A program made the translations under genes and the position numbers. The notes beneath the pieces were generated by a model. It was given only the letters and a program-made list of their open reading frames with translations. It had not been told where the DNA came from and did no database searches. Shown here piece by piece: positions 21,917-31,822 of a stretch of DNA of 64,000 bases (position 1 is the stretch's first letter; each line of letters begins with the position of its first letter). Source of the stretch: Pseudomonadales bacterium (GTDB taxonomy: Bacteria > Pseudomonadota > Gammaproteobacteria > Pseudomonadales > Azotimanducaceae); the NCBI GenBank assembly GCA_022827245.1, contig JAJDTI010000174.1:1-64000 (forward strand). The letters run 5' to 3'.

Positions 21917-23218
21917 TCAACTGGTCAGCACTCGCTGCAGGTTGCGGCAGTCCTCCGCGAGTTCGACGTTGCTCTCCCGGGCCTCGCGGATTTTACGATA
22001 GGCATGCAGCACGGTCGTGTGATCCCGGCCCCCGAACGACTTGCCGATCTCCGGCAGCGAGTAGTTCGTAAGCTCCTTGGCCAGGAAAATCGCCACGTGG
22101 CGCGGCCGCACCACCGTTCGGCTGCGGCCCTTGGACAGCATGTCCGAGACCGTCACCCGGTAGTGTTCCGCGACCACGCGCTGGATGTCGTCGATGCTGA
22201 CCTGCCGGGCGTGCATGGCGAACAGGTCGTGCAGCACCCGGCTCACCTGTTCCGTGGTAATGCGCGATCCGGTGAAACTGGCGTTCGCATGCACGCGCCG
22301 CAACGCCCCTTCGAGCTCGCGCACGTTCGAGCGGATGCGCTCCGCGATGAAGAACGCGACCTCGCCGTCGAGCTCGAAGCCCTCGGCCTCCGCCTTCTTC
22401 ATGAGGATGGCGACGCGCGTCTCGAGTTCCGGCGGCTCCACTTCGACGGTGAGGCCCCAGACGAAGCGCGACTTCAACCGCTCCTCGAGTCCCTCGATGT
22501 CGCGCGGATACCGGTCGCTGGTCAACACCATCTGGCGACCGGGCTCGGAGAGCGCATTGAAGATGTCGAAGAACTCGTCCTGCGAGCGCAGCTTCCCGGC
22601 GAAGAACTGCACGTCGTCGATGAGCAGGACGTTCAGGGTGCGATAGTGCTGCGTGAAGTCCTGGATGGTCTGGTCCCGGATCGCCTTGACCATCTCCTGG
22701 ACGAACTGCTGCGAGTGAATGTAGACCACCCGCGCCCGCGATCCCTGCCGCAGCGCCTCGTTGCCGACGGCCTGCATGAGATGGGTCTTGCCGAGCCCCG
22801 TCCCGCCGTAGAGCAGCAGGGGGTTGTAGGACTTCCCCGTGTTCTTGGCCACCTGCTGCGCGGCCGCCTTGGCCATCTCGTTGGACTTCCCCTCGACGAA
22901 CGTGTCGAAGGTGAAACCCGGGTTCAGCGCCTCGTTGGCCGTGAGCCGTCCGGCGCGCGCCGGTGCCGCGACCCGCGCGCGATTCCCTCCCGAGAGCTCC
23001 ACGAACATCGGACTCGTCGGATCGCCGTACAGGTCGACCAGTTCCTCGATCCGCGCCAGGTACCGGGTCTGGATCTCCTCACGGACGTACCGGTTGGGTG
23101 CGACGATGCGCAGGTTGGACTCGCCGTTGTAGTGAGCCCGGAGGGGTTTGATCCAGGTGTCGAAGTCCTCCGACGACAGCTCGCTCTGCAACCGTGCGAC
23201 ACACTCCTCCCACACCAT
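21917..23218 (-). CDS. dnaA: Chromosomal replication initiator DnaA
   Basis: AAA+ initiator that binds DnaA boxes and melts the origin. At 433 aa the linker domain II is short. Domain III has LLLYGGTGLGKTHLMQAVG (Walker A) and VLLIDDVQFFAGK (Walker B); domain IV has the DNA-binding signature FGGRDHTTVLHAYRKI. The start ATG 23218 (MVWEECVARL) is chosen; a GTG one codon later is possible. It is transcribed away from the origin region. Confidence 0.97.
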   Translation of the reverse strand: MVWEECVARLQSELSSEDFDTWIKPLRAHYNGESNLRIVAPNRYVREEIQTRYLARIEELVDLYGDPTSPMFVELSGGNRARVAAPARAGRLTANEALNPGFTFDTFVEGKSNEMAKAAAQQVAKNTGKSYNPLLLYGGTGLGKTHLMQAVGNEALRQGSRARVVYIHSQQFVQEMVKAIRDQTIQDFTQHYRTLNVLLIDDVQFFAGKLRSQDEFFDIFNALSEPGRQMVLTSDRYPRDIEGLEERLKSRFVWGLTVEVEPPELETRVAILMKKAEAEGFELDGEVAFFIAERIRSNVRELEGALRRVHANASFTGSRITTEQVSRVLHDLFAMHARQVSIDDIQRVVAEHYRVTVSDMLSKGRSRTVVRPRHVAIFLAKELTNYSLPEIGKSFGGRDHTTVLHAYRKIREARESNVELAEDCRNLQRVLTS

Positions 23219-23707
23219 CTGAACCCCCCTAGAAAACCTGCGCGCCCCCCCTGAGCGACCATTCTATGCACGTTGCAAATGCCGCTGCACGATCAATCCT
23301 CCACGGTGTGGTGCGGGGACCACGAAAGACTTTTCATATCAAAGAGTTATGTGACTCCGCGCCGCTCGACATCCGCGCTTCGCCGGGACCGGCGAGACGG
23401 ACATCTTGTGCAGAATACGGTGCGTATCCTGTGGACAACCCGGAGCCCGCCACGAACCGGCCAATTTCTCCCGCAGCCCGGCCCATTTGCCCGTAGGAAA
23501 TGCACATGTTCGTCTGTGCGAAATGTCCCACGAATTGAGTCGCTTACCTCCATTGCGCACAGCCGGACACGTCCCCAACAACAACAACGATTTCTAATCT
23601 CTTCCTATCAGGATCGTTCTTATTGACGGTGGCGGAGGCCGGTCCCTACAATCCCGCCCCCGCCCGCCGGCCGAGGCCGTCCGGGGCGTTCCGATGACGG
23701 AGGCGTC
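23219..23707. other. Probable oriC between dnaA and rpmH
   Basis: This 489-base gene-free region is the standard origin position in many Gammaproteobacteria. It is markedly richer in A+T than its surroundings, with AT-rich tracts at 23325-23355 and 23575-23630 as candidate unwinding elements. DnaA-box-like 9-mers include TTGTCCACA (minus, 23430-23438, one base from TTATCCACA), TTCTGCACA (minus, 23407-23415), TTTCGCACA (minus, 23515-23523) and weaker TTGCGCACA (plus, 23553-23561). No perfect TTATNCACA was found. GATC occurs at two or more places. It must also hold the dnaA promoter, which could not be placed with confidence. Confidence 0.8.
23623..23652 (+). promoter_or_regulatory. Sigma70-type promoter for rpmH-rnpA
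   Basis: TTGACG (23623-23628) and TACAAT (23647-23652) are separated by 18 bases, a strong housekeeping match. It would start a transcript about 50 bases before the rpmH GTG, which has GGAGG-like bases shortly upstream. Confidence 0.75.
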
Positions 23708-23842
23708 GTGAAACGGACGTATCAGCCGAGCCGGATCAAGCGCAAGCGCACCCATGGTTTCCGCGCGCGGATGTCCACCCGCGCCGGGCGCAAGGTGCTC
23801 AACGCGCGCCGGGCCAAGGGCCGGAAGCGCCTGACGGTCTAG
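23708..23842 (+). CDS. rpmH: 50S ribosomal protein L34
   Basis: Small basic ribosomal protein of 44 residues, starting [18 protein letters not shown] and ending KGRKRLTV, a full-length match to the L34 family. The start codon is GTG. It heads the conserved rpmH-rnpA-yidD-yidC series that runs away from the origin. Confidence 0.98.
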   Translation: MKRTYQPSRIKRKRTHGFRARMSTRAGRKVLNARRAKGRKRLTV

Positions 23843-23877
23843 CCGCGCCGGCGCCGGTCCGCCCGGCACAGCCGCAC

Positions 23878-24207
23878 TTGGCCCCCGACCACGGTTTTCC
23901 GCGAGCGGCGAGGATCACTCGCAAGTCGGACTTCGACCGGGTCTTCGCCCGACCGCCCACCCGGATGCGCCAGGGGCCGTTACGTCTGCTGGCGCTACCG
24001 AATAGAATGCACGCAGCCCGCCTGGGACTCGTCGTGCCCAAGCGGGTCCTGAAACGGGCCGTCGACCGCAACCGCGCAAAGCGCCAGATTCGTGAATCGT
24101 TTCGCCTTGCAAGACCCGGTCTGCCCGCGTGGGACATCGTAATCATCGTGACGGGAGTCGGAGACGTGCGTCAGGCCGCGGACCAACTCTGGCAAAGAGC
24201 GCAGTGA
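23878..24207 (+). CDS. rnpA: Ribonuclease P protein component
   Basis: Protein subunit of RNase P, which trims tRNA 5' leaders. At 109 aa it shows the family pattern [12 protein letters not shown] near the N-terminus and the RNR signature [19 protein letters not shown]. The start is taken as TTG at 23878, 35 bases after rpmH; no better ATG or GTG is present in frame. Confidence 0.94.
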   Translation: MAPDHGFPRAARITRKSDFDRVFARPPTRMRQGPLRLLALPNRMHAARLGLVVPKRVLKRAVDRNRAKRQIRESFRLARPGLPAWDIVIIVTGVGDVRQAADQLWQRAQ

Positions 24208-24214
24208 GGTCGCA

Positions 24215-24499
24215 GTGACGGAGCGGAGAGCACTCGTCTTGCACAAGGCGCGCGGGTACGCATCGGCGCTGGCGAAGCTGGTACAGACGCTGGCGATCGG
24301 CGTCGTGCGCTTCTACCGCTACGCGATCAGTCCGCTCCTGCCGCGCAGTTGCCGCTTCCATCCCTCGTGCTCGGCCTACGCGCTGGAAGCCATGCGGCTG
24401 CACGGCCCCTGGCGCGGCGGATGGCTCGCCGTGCGCCGCATCGGCAAGTGTCATCCCTGGCACGACGGCGGCTACGACCCCGTGCCCCCGCGCGCCTGA
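24215..24499 (+). CDS. yidD: Membrane protein insertion efficiency factor YidD
   Basis: Small membrane-associated protein that aids YidC-dependent insertion. At 94 aa it has the family signature [20 protein letters not shown] with SAYALEA following and [13 protein letters not shown] at the end. GTG start at 24215, 7 bases after rnpA; yidC follows. Confidence 0.95.
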   Translation: MTERRALVLHKARGYASALAKLVQTLAIGVVRFYRYAISPLLPRSCRFHPSCSAYALEAMRLHGPWRGGWLAVRRIGKCHPWHDGGYDPVPPRA

Positions 24500-24537
24500 C
24501 GTCGGTGGCCCCACCCAGCAGGATCCAGGACTGACCG

Positions 24538-26271
24538 ATGCCGTCTCCGGAAATCCAGAGGATCGTGCTCATCGTCGCCCTGGCGGTGACCGGATATCTC
24601 CTCATGCTGGCGTGGCAGGAAGACTACGGCCAGGCCTCCGCGCCCGCGCGCTCGGCCCCGCCGGTGGCCACCGAAGCGCCCGCCGAGACACCGGCGGTCC
24701 CCGTCGCGGACCCGGGCATCCCGGTCGCCGAGACGCCGAGCGAGATGCCGACGGACGTCCCGGACATACCGCTCGAGGCGGCGCCGGAAACCGTCGGCCA
24801 GCTACCGGCGGTCGTGTCGGACCCGAGCCTGATCGAGGTGAGCACGCCGACCATGACGGTCTGGATCGACCCGCGGGGCGGAGACCTCGTCGGCGTGCAC
24901 CTGCCGCAGTACCCGGTGAGCCTGGACCAGCCGGACACCCCGTTCGTCCTGCTCGACCGCCGCGCGGGCCACACCTACGTCGCGCAGAGCGGACTCGTGG
25001 GGCGGGACGGACCCGACGCCCGCGGCGAACGGCCCCTGTATGCGCCCGACGCGCGCTCCTACCGGATCGAGGACGTCGCGGAGGATGTCGTGCTGCGCTT
25101 CCAGGACGAGGACGTGTCGGTCGAGAAGCGGTTCGGGTTCGACCCGGAGGACTACTACGTCCAGCTCGAGTACCGCGTGGAGAACCGGTCTTCGGAGCCC
25201 TTCGCGGCGAACCTGTTCGCGCAGCTCAAGCGGGACGCGTCGGCGCCCCCGGGCAGCCAGATGTTCCTCGGTCCGCGGCCGTATCTCGGCGCGGCGCTCA
25301 CCACCGTCGAGTCGCGCTACGACAAGGTGGACTTCGAGGACCTCGAGGAAGAAGCCCTGCGCGAGACCGTCGACGGCGGCTGGATCGCCATCCTGCAGCA
25401 TTACTTTCTCAGCGCCTGGGTCGCGGACGCGGACACGCGCAACGTCTTCTACGGCTACCCCAACCGGCGCGCCGACGGCACTTACATCGTCGGCTTCACC
25501 GGGCCGGCGTTCACCGTCGGTCCGGGCGAGAGCGGCAGCGTCGGCGCGGGTTTCTACGCGGGCCCGAAGCACCAGAAGCGGCTCGAGGACATCGCGCCGA
25601 ACCTGGGGCTGACGGTGGACTACGGCTTCCTGTGGTGGCTGGCCGTGCCGCTGTTTTATCTCCTCGACGGGATCCACGAACTGATCGCCCAGAACTGGGG
25701 CGTCGCGATCATCCTGATGACGTTGGTGATCAAGCTCGCGCTCTACCCGCTGTCGGCCGCGAGCTACAAGTCGATGGCGAAAATGCGCAAGGTGGCCCCG
25801 CAGATGAAGCGCCTGCAGGAGCGCCACGCCGGCGACCGCCAGCGGCTCTCGCAGGAGATGATGGAGCTCTACAAGAAGGAGAAGGCGAACCCCCTCGGGG
25901 GCTGCCTGCCGATGCTCCTGCAGATGCCGGTGTTCATCGCCCTCTACTGGGTGCTCTACGAGAGCGTGGAGCTGCGCCAGGCGCCGTTCTTCCTCTGGAT
26001 CGACGACCTCGCCTCGATGGACCCGTTCTTCGTGCTGCCGATCCTCATGGGCGCCTCCATGTACTTCCAGCAGATGCTGAACCCGCCGATGCCGGACCCG
26101 ATGCAGGCCCGGATCATGAAGATGATGCCCATCATGTTCACGGTGCTCTTCCTCTTCTTCCCGGCCGGGCTCGTGCTCTACTGGCTCGTCAACAACCTGC
26201 TGTCGATGGCGCAGCAGTGGTACATCACCTACCGCATCGAGAACGCGGACGCGGGCGCCGCCAAGGCCTGA
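24538..26271 (+). CDS. yidC: Membrane protein insertase YidC
   Basis: Inner-membrane insertase and chaperone for membrane proteins. At 577 aa it has an N-terminal anchor (IVLIVALAVTGYLLMLAW), a Pro/Ala/Glu-rich linker, the large periplasmic beta domain and the conserved five-helix C-terminal core with GGCLPMLLQMPVFIALYWVL and the final LVLYWLVNNLLSMAQQW. The Arg of the insertion groove lies in LYPLSAASYKSMAKMRK-type context (Lys-rich here). mnmE follows after 40 bases. Confidence 0.96.
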   Translation: MPSPEIQRIVLIVALAVTGYLLMLAWQEDYGQASAPARSAPPVATEAPAETPAVPVADPGIPVAETPSEMPTDVPDIPLEAAPETVGQLPAVVSDPSLIEVSTPTMTVWIDPRGGDLVGVHLPQYPVSLDQPDTPFVLLDRRAGHTYVAQSGLVGRDGPDARGERPLYAPDARSYRIEDVAEDVVLRFQDEDVSVEKRFGFDPEDYYVQLEYRVENRSSEPFAANLFAQLKRDASAPPGSQMFLGPRPYLGAALTTVESRYDKVDFEDLEEEALRETVDGGWIAILQHYFLSAWVADADTRNVFYGYPNRRADGTYIVGFTGPAFTVGPGESGSVGAGFYAGPKHQKRLEDIAPNLGLTVDYGFLWWLAVPLFYLLDGIHELIAQNWGVAIILMTLVIKLALYPLSAASYKSMAKMRKVAPQMKRLQERHAGDRQRLSQEMMELYKKEKANPLGGCLPMLLQMPVFIALYWVLYESVELRQAPFFLWIDDLASMDPFFVLPILMGASMYFQQMLNPPMPDPMQARIMKMMPIMFTVLFLFFPAGLVLYWLVNNLLSMAQQWYITYRIENADAGAAKA

Positions 26272-26311
26272 ACGGGCGCGGCGCCCCCGCCGTGAACCCG
26301 CCGGAGCCGGC

Positions 26312-27634
26312 ATGACGCGCAGCGCGAGCGCAGACACCATCGCCGCGGTCGCGACCGCGCCAGGCCGCGGCGGCGTCGGCATCGTACGTGTCTCGGGTCC
26401 CGCGTCCGCCGACATCGCCCACGGGGTCGTAGGGAAAAAGCTCACACCGCGGCAAGCGGAGTTCGTCGACTTCCGCGACGCCGCGGGCGAAGCCCTCGAC
26501 CAGGGCATCGCCCTCTACTTCGAGGGCCCCCACTCGTTCACCGGGGAGGACATCCTGGAACTGCAGGGCCATGGCGGCCCGGTCGTGCTGGACCTCGTGC
26601 TGTCGCGCGTCCTCGAGCTTGGCGCCCGGCGGGCGAACCCCGGCGAGTTCTCCGAGCGCGCCTTCGTGAACGGCCGCATCGACCTGGTGCAGGCGGAGGC
26701 GATCCTCGATCTCGTCAACAGCGCAACCCGGCAGGCGGCGCTCGGCGCCGTGCGCTCGCTGAGCGGCGCGTTCTCCGAACACGTGCACGCCCTCGACCGG
26801 CAGATCCTCGCGTTGCGCGTCTACTGCGAGGCCGCCATCGACTTCGCCGACGAGGAGATCGACTTCCTGGCGGAGTCGGACATCGGCGACCGGCTCGAGG
26901 AGATCCGCGACGGACTGACGGCGCTGCGCGCGGAGGCCGCCCAGGGCGCTCTGCTCAACGACGGCGCAAGCATCGTCTTCGCCGGTGCTCCGAATGTCGG
27001 AAAGTCCAGCATATTCAACAGGTTGTCTGGTGACGACCGGGCGATCGTCACCGCTGTCCCCGGCACCACCCGGGACACCCTGACTGCGGACTTCGACCTG
27101 GACGGGCTGCCCGTCCGCGTCGTCGACACCGCGGGACTGCGGGACACGGACGATCCCGTCGAGGCCGAGGGCGTCGACCGCACCCGCCGCGCGATGGCGG
27201 AAGCGGACATCGTCGTCGAAGTGGTGGAAGACCTCTGCACGGGGACCGCCCCAGCCGCGAGACAGGGCCCGACGCTCCTGGTCAGGAACAAGACCGACCT
27301 GAGCGGCCGCGAACCGGGCCGCGTCGAAGCCGGTGTCGTACGCGTATGCGCGCTGACCGGGGACGGTTTCGGCGACCTCGTCGCGGAACTCAAGCGGCTG
27401 GCCGGCTACCGGAGCGGCGAGGGCGCCTTCACGGCAAGGCGACGTCATCTCGACGCCCTCGACGCGGCCGGCGCCGCCCTCAACGCCGCGGCCAGCCGCT
27501 TCGACGAGGGCGAAGGCGAACTTCTCGCGGAAGAACTGCGCTCGGCGCACGAGCACCTGGGGACCATCGTCGGCGAGACCTCGACGGACGATCTCCTCGG
27601 CGAAATCTTTGCCAGCTTCTGCATCGGCAAATAA
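26312..27634 (+). CDS. mnmE: tRNA uridine-5-carboxymethylaminomethyl modification GTPase MnmE
   Basis: GTPase that with MnmG installs the cmnm5 group at U34 of certain tRNAs. At 440 aa it has the N-terminal folate-binding domain (IAAVATAPGRGGVGIVRVSG), G domain motifs GAPNVGKSSIFNRLSG, the switch TTRDT, DTAGLRDT and NKTDL, and the essential C-terminal FCIGK. Partner mnmG follows at once. Confidence 0.97.
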   Translation: MTRSASADTIAAVATAPGRGGVGIVRVSGPASADIAHGVVGKKLTPRQAEFVDFRDAAGEALDQGIALYFEGPHSFTGEDILELQGHGGPVVLDLVLSRVLELGARRANPGEFSERAFVNGRIDLVQAEAILDLVNSATRQAALGAVRSLSGAFSEHVHALDRQILALRVYCEAAIDFADEEIDFLAESDIGDRLEEIRDGLTALRAEAAQGALLNDGASIVFAGAPNVGKSSIFNRLSGDDRAIVTAVPGTTRDTLTADFDLDGLPVRVVDTAGLRDTDDPVEAEGVDRTRRAMAEADIVVEVVEDLCTGTAPAARQGPTLLVRNKTDLSGREPGRVEAGVVRVCALTGDGFGDLVAELKRLAGYRSGEGAFTARRRHLDALDAAGAALNAAASRFDEGEGELLAEELRSAHEHLGTIVGETSTDDLLGEIFASFCIGK

Positions 27635-27676
27635 GCTACGCACCCCGGACCGGGAGGCCCCTCGAGGCCCACGGCA

Positions 27677-29584
27677 ATGACACGCTCCGAGTACATCCAC
27701 GACGTCGTCGTCATCGGCGGCGGCCACGCGGGCACCGAAGCGGCGCTCGCGGCCGCGCGCATGGGCGCGTCGACCCTGCTGCTGACGCAGAACATCGAGA
27801 CCCTCGGGCAGATGTCCTGCAACCCCGCCATCGGCGGCATCGGCAAGAGCCACCTCGTCCGGGAGATCGACGCCCTGGGCGGGGCGATGGGCCTCGCCGC
27901 GGACGCGGCCGGCATCCAGTTCCGCACCCTGAACGCGAGCAAGGGCCCGGCCGTACGCGCAACGCGGGCCCAGGCGGACCGCGTCCTCTACCGCGGCGCC
28001 ATCCGCGGCATGCTGGAGCGCGCGCCCGATTTGGCGATCTTCCAGCAGTCGGTGGTGGACATCGAGATCGAGGACGGCCGCGCCGTCGGCGTCCACACGG
28101 ACATGGGTCTCTTCTTCCGCGCCCGCAGCGTCGTGCTGACCACCGGCACCTTCCTCGGCGGGCGGATCCACGTCGGCCTCGAGAACAAGCCGGGGGGCCG
28201 CGCCGGGGATGCCCCGTCGAACGCCCTGGCGGAACGCCTCCGGGCGATGCCGTTCACGGTCGACCGCCTGAAGACCGGCACGCCGCCGCGCATCGCGGGG
28301 GACACGGTGGACTTCGACCGGCTCGAGGTACAGCACGGGGACGAGCCGCGCCCGGTGATGTCGTTCCTCTCGAACGCCGACGACCACCCGCGGCAGCTCC
28401 CCTGCCACGTCGCGGCCACCAACGAGACCACCCACCGGATCATCCGGACGGGCCTCGACCGCTCGCCGATGTACACGGGCGTGATCGAGGGCGTCGGCCC
28501 GCGCTACTGCCCGTCCATCGAGGACAAGGTGGTGCGCTTCGCCGACCGGACCGAGCACCGCATCTTCGTCGAGCCGGAAGGCCTCGACACCAACGAGCTC
28601 TACCCGAACGGGATCTCCACGAGCCTGCCGTTCGACGTGCAGGTCGCGCTGGTGCGCAGCATCGAGGGCTTCGAGCGCGCCCACATCACGCGCCCCGGCT
28701 ACGCCATCGAGTACGACTTCTTCGACCCGCGCGGGCTCCATCACTCCCTCGAGACGCGCTCGGTCTCGCACCTCTTCTTCGCCGGGCAGATCAACGGCAC
28801 CACCGGCTACGAAGAGGCCGCGGCCCAGGGCCTGCTCGCGGGCATCAACGCGGCGCGCCGGGTCGCCGGGCGGGAACCCTGGGTGCCCGGACGCCACGAG
28901 GCCTACATCGGCGTCCTCGTGGACGACCTCGTCAACCTCGGCACGAACGAGCCGTACCGCATGTTCACGAGCCGCGCGGAGTACCGCCTGCGCCTGCGCC
29001 AGGACAACGCGGACCTCCGCCTGACGCCGGTCGGCCGCGACATGGGCCTGGTGGACGACCGCCGCTGGCGGACCTTCGAGTCCCGGCGCGAATCGATCCG
29101 CGCGGCCACGGCGTTCCTCGAGGCGCAACGGATCGCGCCGGACAGCGACATCGCGGCTGCCCTGGCGGCGCGCTGCGGTGAGTCCGTGTCGAAGGAGTCG
29201 ACGCTGCTCGAGTTCCTGAAACGCCCGCGCGTTCGGGCGTCCGACATCGCGGCGGCGGTGCCGGGTCTCGAGGCTTTCCCGGCGGACGCCGTGGAGCAGG
29301 TCGAGATCCAGGCGAAGTACGACGGCTACATCCGCCGCCAGGACGAGGAGATCGCCAAGACGAAGGCGCGCGAGGAGGACGCTCTCCCGGGCGACCTGGA
29401 CTACGCGGGGATCTCCGGGCTCTCGAACGAACTCAAGGGCAAGCTCGCCGCGGCGCGCCCGGCCACGCTGGAGCGCGCGGCGCGCATCCCCGGCGTCACG
29501 CCGGCGGCGCTCTCGCTGCTCAGGATCGTGGCCCGGCGACACGCCGAAAGCACGCGGACGGAGGCCCTGGAACGATCGGCGTGA
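27677..29584 (+). CDS. mnmG: tRNA uridine-5-carboxymethylaminomethyl modification enzyme MnmG
   Basis: FAD-dependent partner of MnmE. At 635 aa it is full length, starting with [21 protein letters not shown], then the [20 protein letters not shown] signature and the second signature [20 protein letters not shown]. Its stop overlaps the rsmG start (GTGA). A very long open frame on the opposite strand across this gene (26225-29608) is a coding shadow. Confidence 0.97.
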   Translation: MTRSEYIHDVVVIGGGHAGTEAALAAARMGASTLLLTQNIETLGQMSCNPAIGGIGKSHLVREIDALGGAMGLAADAAGIQFRTLNASKGPAVRATRAQADRVLYRGAIRGMLERAPDLAIFQQSVVDIEIEDGRAVGVHTDMGLFFRARSVVLTTGTFLGGRIHVGLENKPGGRAGDAPSNALAERLRAMPFTVDRLKTGTPPRIAGDTVDFDRLEVQHGDEPRPVMSFLSNADDHPRQLPCHVAATNETTHRIIRTGLDRSPMYTGVIEGVGPRYCPSIEDKVVRFADRTEHRIFVEPEGLDTNELYPNGISTSLPFDVQVALVRSIEGFERAHITRPGYAIEYDFFDPRGLHHSLETRSVSHLFFAGQINGTTGYEEAAAQGLLAGINAARRVAGREPWVPGRHEAYIGVLVDDLVNLGTNEPYRMFTSRAEYRLRLRQDNADLRLTPVGRDMGLVDDRRWRTFESRRESIRAATAFLEAQRIAPDSDIAAALAARCGESVSKESTLLEFLKRPRVRASDIAAAVPGLEAFPADAVEQVEIQAKYDGYIRRQDEEIAKTKAREEDALPGDLDYAGISGLSNELKGKLAAARPATLERAARIPGVTPAALSLLRIVARRHAESTRTEALERSA

Positions 29585-30159
29585 AGGTCGATGCCGACGC
29601 ACGGGCACGCCTCGACGCGTTCGGCGACCTGCTGCGCCGCTGGAACCGGGTCTACAACCTCGTCAGCCGTCACGACATCCGGCACCTCGAGGCGAAGCAC
29701 ATCCGCGACAGCCTGACCCTCGTGCCGCGGGTGCGCGGGCAGCGCGTTGCTGATGCGGGCTCGGGCGCGGGCTTCCCCGGGATCCCCCTCGCGATCGTCG
29801 GCTCCTGGTCCGTGACGCTCATCGACCGCAGCGCCACCAAGGCCCGCTTCCTGCGCCAGGCGCTGATCGAACTCGGTCTCGACAACGCCACCGTCGTCGA
29901 GGAGGACGTTCGCCGGTACCGGCCGGAGACGCCGTTCGACACGGTCACCGCCCGCGCGTTCGCGAAGCCCCCCGCCGCATGGGAAGCGGTCCGGCACCTG
30001 CTGCGCCCGGACGGCGTGGCCCTGCTGCAGACCAGCGCCACGCTGTCGGGCGAGTCCCTCTCCGGCGGCCGGGCGCTTCCGAGCGAGCGCGTCGCGTCGG
30101 CGGGCGTCGGGGGGGAACGCTACGTGACCGCGGTGACGCCGGAGGATCCGCGGCCGTGA
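29581..30159 (+). CDS. rsmG: 16S rRNA (guanine527-N7)-methyltransferase
   Basis: Methylates G527 of 16S rRNA. At 192 aa it has [21 protein letters not shown] at the N-terminal half and the SAM site [20 protein letters not shown] start at 29581, overlapping mnmG; the stop overlaps the parA start, again GTGA. The N-terminus is slightly shorter than in E. coli. Confidence 0.95.
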   Translation: MKVDADARARLDAFGDLLRRWNRVYNLVSRHDIRHLEAKHIRDSLTLVPRVRGQRVADAGSGAGFPGIPLAIVGSWSVTLIDRSATKARFLRQALIELGLDNATVVEEDVRRYRPETPFDTVTARAFAKPPAAWEAVRHLLRPDGVALLQTSATLSGESLSGGRALPSERVASAGVGGERYVTAVTPEDPRP

Positions 30160-30917
30160 CCCGGCGCGTGGCCGTCGCGAACCAGAAGGGCGGCGTCGGC
30201 AAGACGACCACGAGCGTCAACCTCGCGGCTTCGCTCACCCTGCACGGGGCGAAGACGTTGCTCGTCGATCTGGACCCCCAGGGCAACGCGACGATGGGCT
30301 GCGGCGTCGACAAGCACAGCCTGCCGCTCAGCATGTACGACTGGCTGGTCGGGGATGCGCCGCTCGCCGAGGTCGCCGTGACGGGTGCGTCCGGCATGGA
30401 ACTCGCGCCGTCGAACTCGGACCTCACCGCCGCGGAACTCGAGCTCCTCGGCAGCGCCGACCGCAACGCCCGCCTGCGCGCACGCCTTGACGCCGAGGCG
30501 GAGCGCTTCGACTACGTCATCATGGACTGCCCGCCGTCGCTCTCCGTGCTGACGCTGAACGCGCTGATGGCGGCCGACGGCGTCCTGATCCCGCTACAGT
30601 GCGAGTACTACGCGCTGGAAGGGCTGACCGCGCTCCTCGACACCGTCGCCGGCGTGCGTTCCCGGGGCAACCCGGGGCTCTCCATAGAGGGCATCGTGCG
30701 AACCATGTATGATCCGCGCACCGGCCTCACCCGCGACGTTTCGCGGCAGTTGATGAAGCACTTCGGCGATCGGGTCTTCCGTACCGTCATTCCCCGCAAC
30801 GTCCGGCTCGCCGAGGCGCCGAGCCACGGACTCCCCGCCATCCTCTACGACCGGCACTGCGCCGGCGCCACCTGCTACATGGCCCTCGCGCGCGAGCTGA
30901 TGGAGCGCGCACGGTGA
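30156..30917 (+). CDS. parA: Chromosome partitioning ATPase ParA (Soj)
   Basis: Nucleoid-binding ATPase driving origin segregation. At 253 aa it is the short chromosomal type without an N-terminal HTH. Motifs are ANQKGGVGKTTTSVNLAASL (deviant Walker A), LLVDLDPQGNATMG and VIMDCPPSLSVLTLNAL. The GTG start at 30156 overlaps rsmG. It works with ParB and the two parS sites in recF about 10 kb away across the origin. Confidence 0.97.
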   Translation: MTRRVAVANQKGGVGKTTTSVNLAASLTLHGAKTLLVDLDPQGNATMGCGVDKHSLPLSMYDWLVGDAPLAEVAVTGASGMELAPSNSDLTAAELELLGSADRNARLRARLDAEAERFDYVIMDCPPSLSVLTLNALMAADGVLIPLQCEYYALEGLTALLDTVAGVRSRGNPGLSIEGIVRTMYDPRTGLTRDVSRQLMKHFGDRVFRTVIPRNVRLAEAPSHGLPAILYDRHCAGATCYMALARELMERAR

Positions 30918-30924
30918 AGCGTCC

Positions 30925-31788
30925 TTGAACGAACCAGGCCGCCGGCGTGGACTCGGGCGCGGGCTCGAGGCGCTCCTCGGCGACGCGACGGTGACGCAGC
31001 CCCCGGTCGCCCAGGACGGTGACGGCGCGGCCTCGGCCGCCGTCGACGAGATCTGGCGCAGCCCGTTTCAGCCGCGCCGCCACCTGGACGACGACGGCAT
31101 CGAGGAACTGGTCGCGTCGATCCGCTCCCAGGGACTCCTGCAGCCCATCGTCGTGCGCCCCCGCGCGTCGGGCGGCTACGAGCTGATCGCCGGCGAACGC
31201 CGCTGGCGTGCCGCGCATCGCGCGGGCCTCGACCGCGTTCCGGTGGTGGTGCGCGACGTGGACGACCGCGGCGCTCTCGCCATGGCGTTGATCGAGAACG
31301 TCCAGCGCGAGGACCTCAACCCGATCGAGGAGGCGCACGGCCTCGAACGGCTGCGACGGGAGTTCGCCCTGACCCAGGAGCAGGTCGCCGAAGCGGTCGG
31401 CAAGTCCCGCCCGGCAGTCGCGAACCTGCTGCGCCTGCTGAACCTGCCCGAAGCCGTCCGCGAGTTGCTCGCCGCGGGGGAGCTCGAGATGGGACACGCC
31501 CGGGCGCTCCTCGCGTTGCCGGCCGAGGATCAGGAACCGATGGCCCGGGTGGTCGCGAAAGGCCAGTTGTCCGTCCGCCAGACCGAAGCGCTGGTCCGGC
31601 GCGCCGGCAAGAAGCCGGAACCCAGGCCGACCGCCGCGGACCCCGACATCCGCCGACTCGAGATCAGCCTCTCGGAGCGGCTCGGGGCGGGGGTGTCGAT
31701 CCAGCACACGAAGAAAGGCGGCGGCAAGGTCGTCGTCTCCTACGGGAGCCTGGACGAACTCGACGGAATCCTGAGCCGGCTCCGCTGA
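30925..31788 (+). CDS. parB: Chromosome partitioning protein ParB (Spo0J)
   Basis: parS-binding CTPase of the segregation system. At 287 aa it has GLGRGLEALLGD at the N-terminus (ParA-contact region), the CTP-binding boxes IAGERRWRAAHRAGL and ALIENVQREDLNPIEEA, the HTH around ALTQEQVAEAVGKSRPAVANL and a C-terminal dimer domain. The start is TTG at 30925, 7 bases after parA. Confidence 0.96.
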   Translation: MNEPGRRRGLGRGLEALLGDATVTQPPVAQDGDGAASAAVDEIWRSPFQPRRHLDDDGIEELVASIRSQGLLQPIVVRPRASGGYELIAGERRWRAAHRAGLDRVPVVVRDVDDRGALAMALIENVQREDLNPIEEAHGLERLRREFALTQEQVAEAVGKSRPAVANLLRLLNLPEAVRELLAAGELEMGHARALLALPAEDQEPMARVVAKGQLSVRQTEALVRRAGKKPEPRPTAADPDIRRLEISLSERLGAGVSIQHTKKGGGKVVVSYGSLDELDGILSRLR

Positions 31789-31822
31789 CGGTCGAACCGC
31801 GCCCCTGCCGCGCGTTGCCCGG

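Noticed and set aside
22090-22110. GCCACGTGGC palindrome in dnaA as a third parS
   Set aside because: Only the CACGTG core matches; the TGTTN and GAAACA flanks are absent.
26225-29608. 1127-codon open frame on the minus strand
   Set aside because: It is antisense to yidC end, mnmE, mnmG and rsmG, all with clear family motifs; the frame is open only because of high GC.
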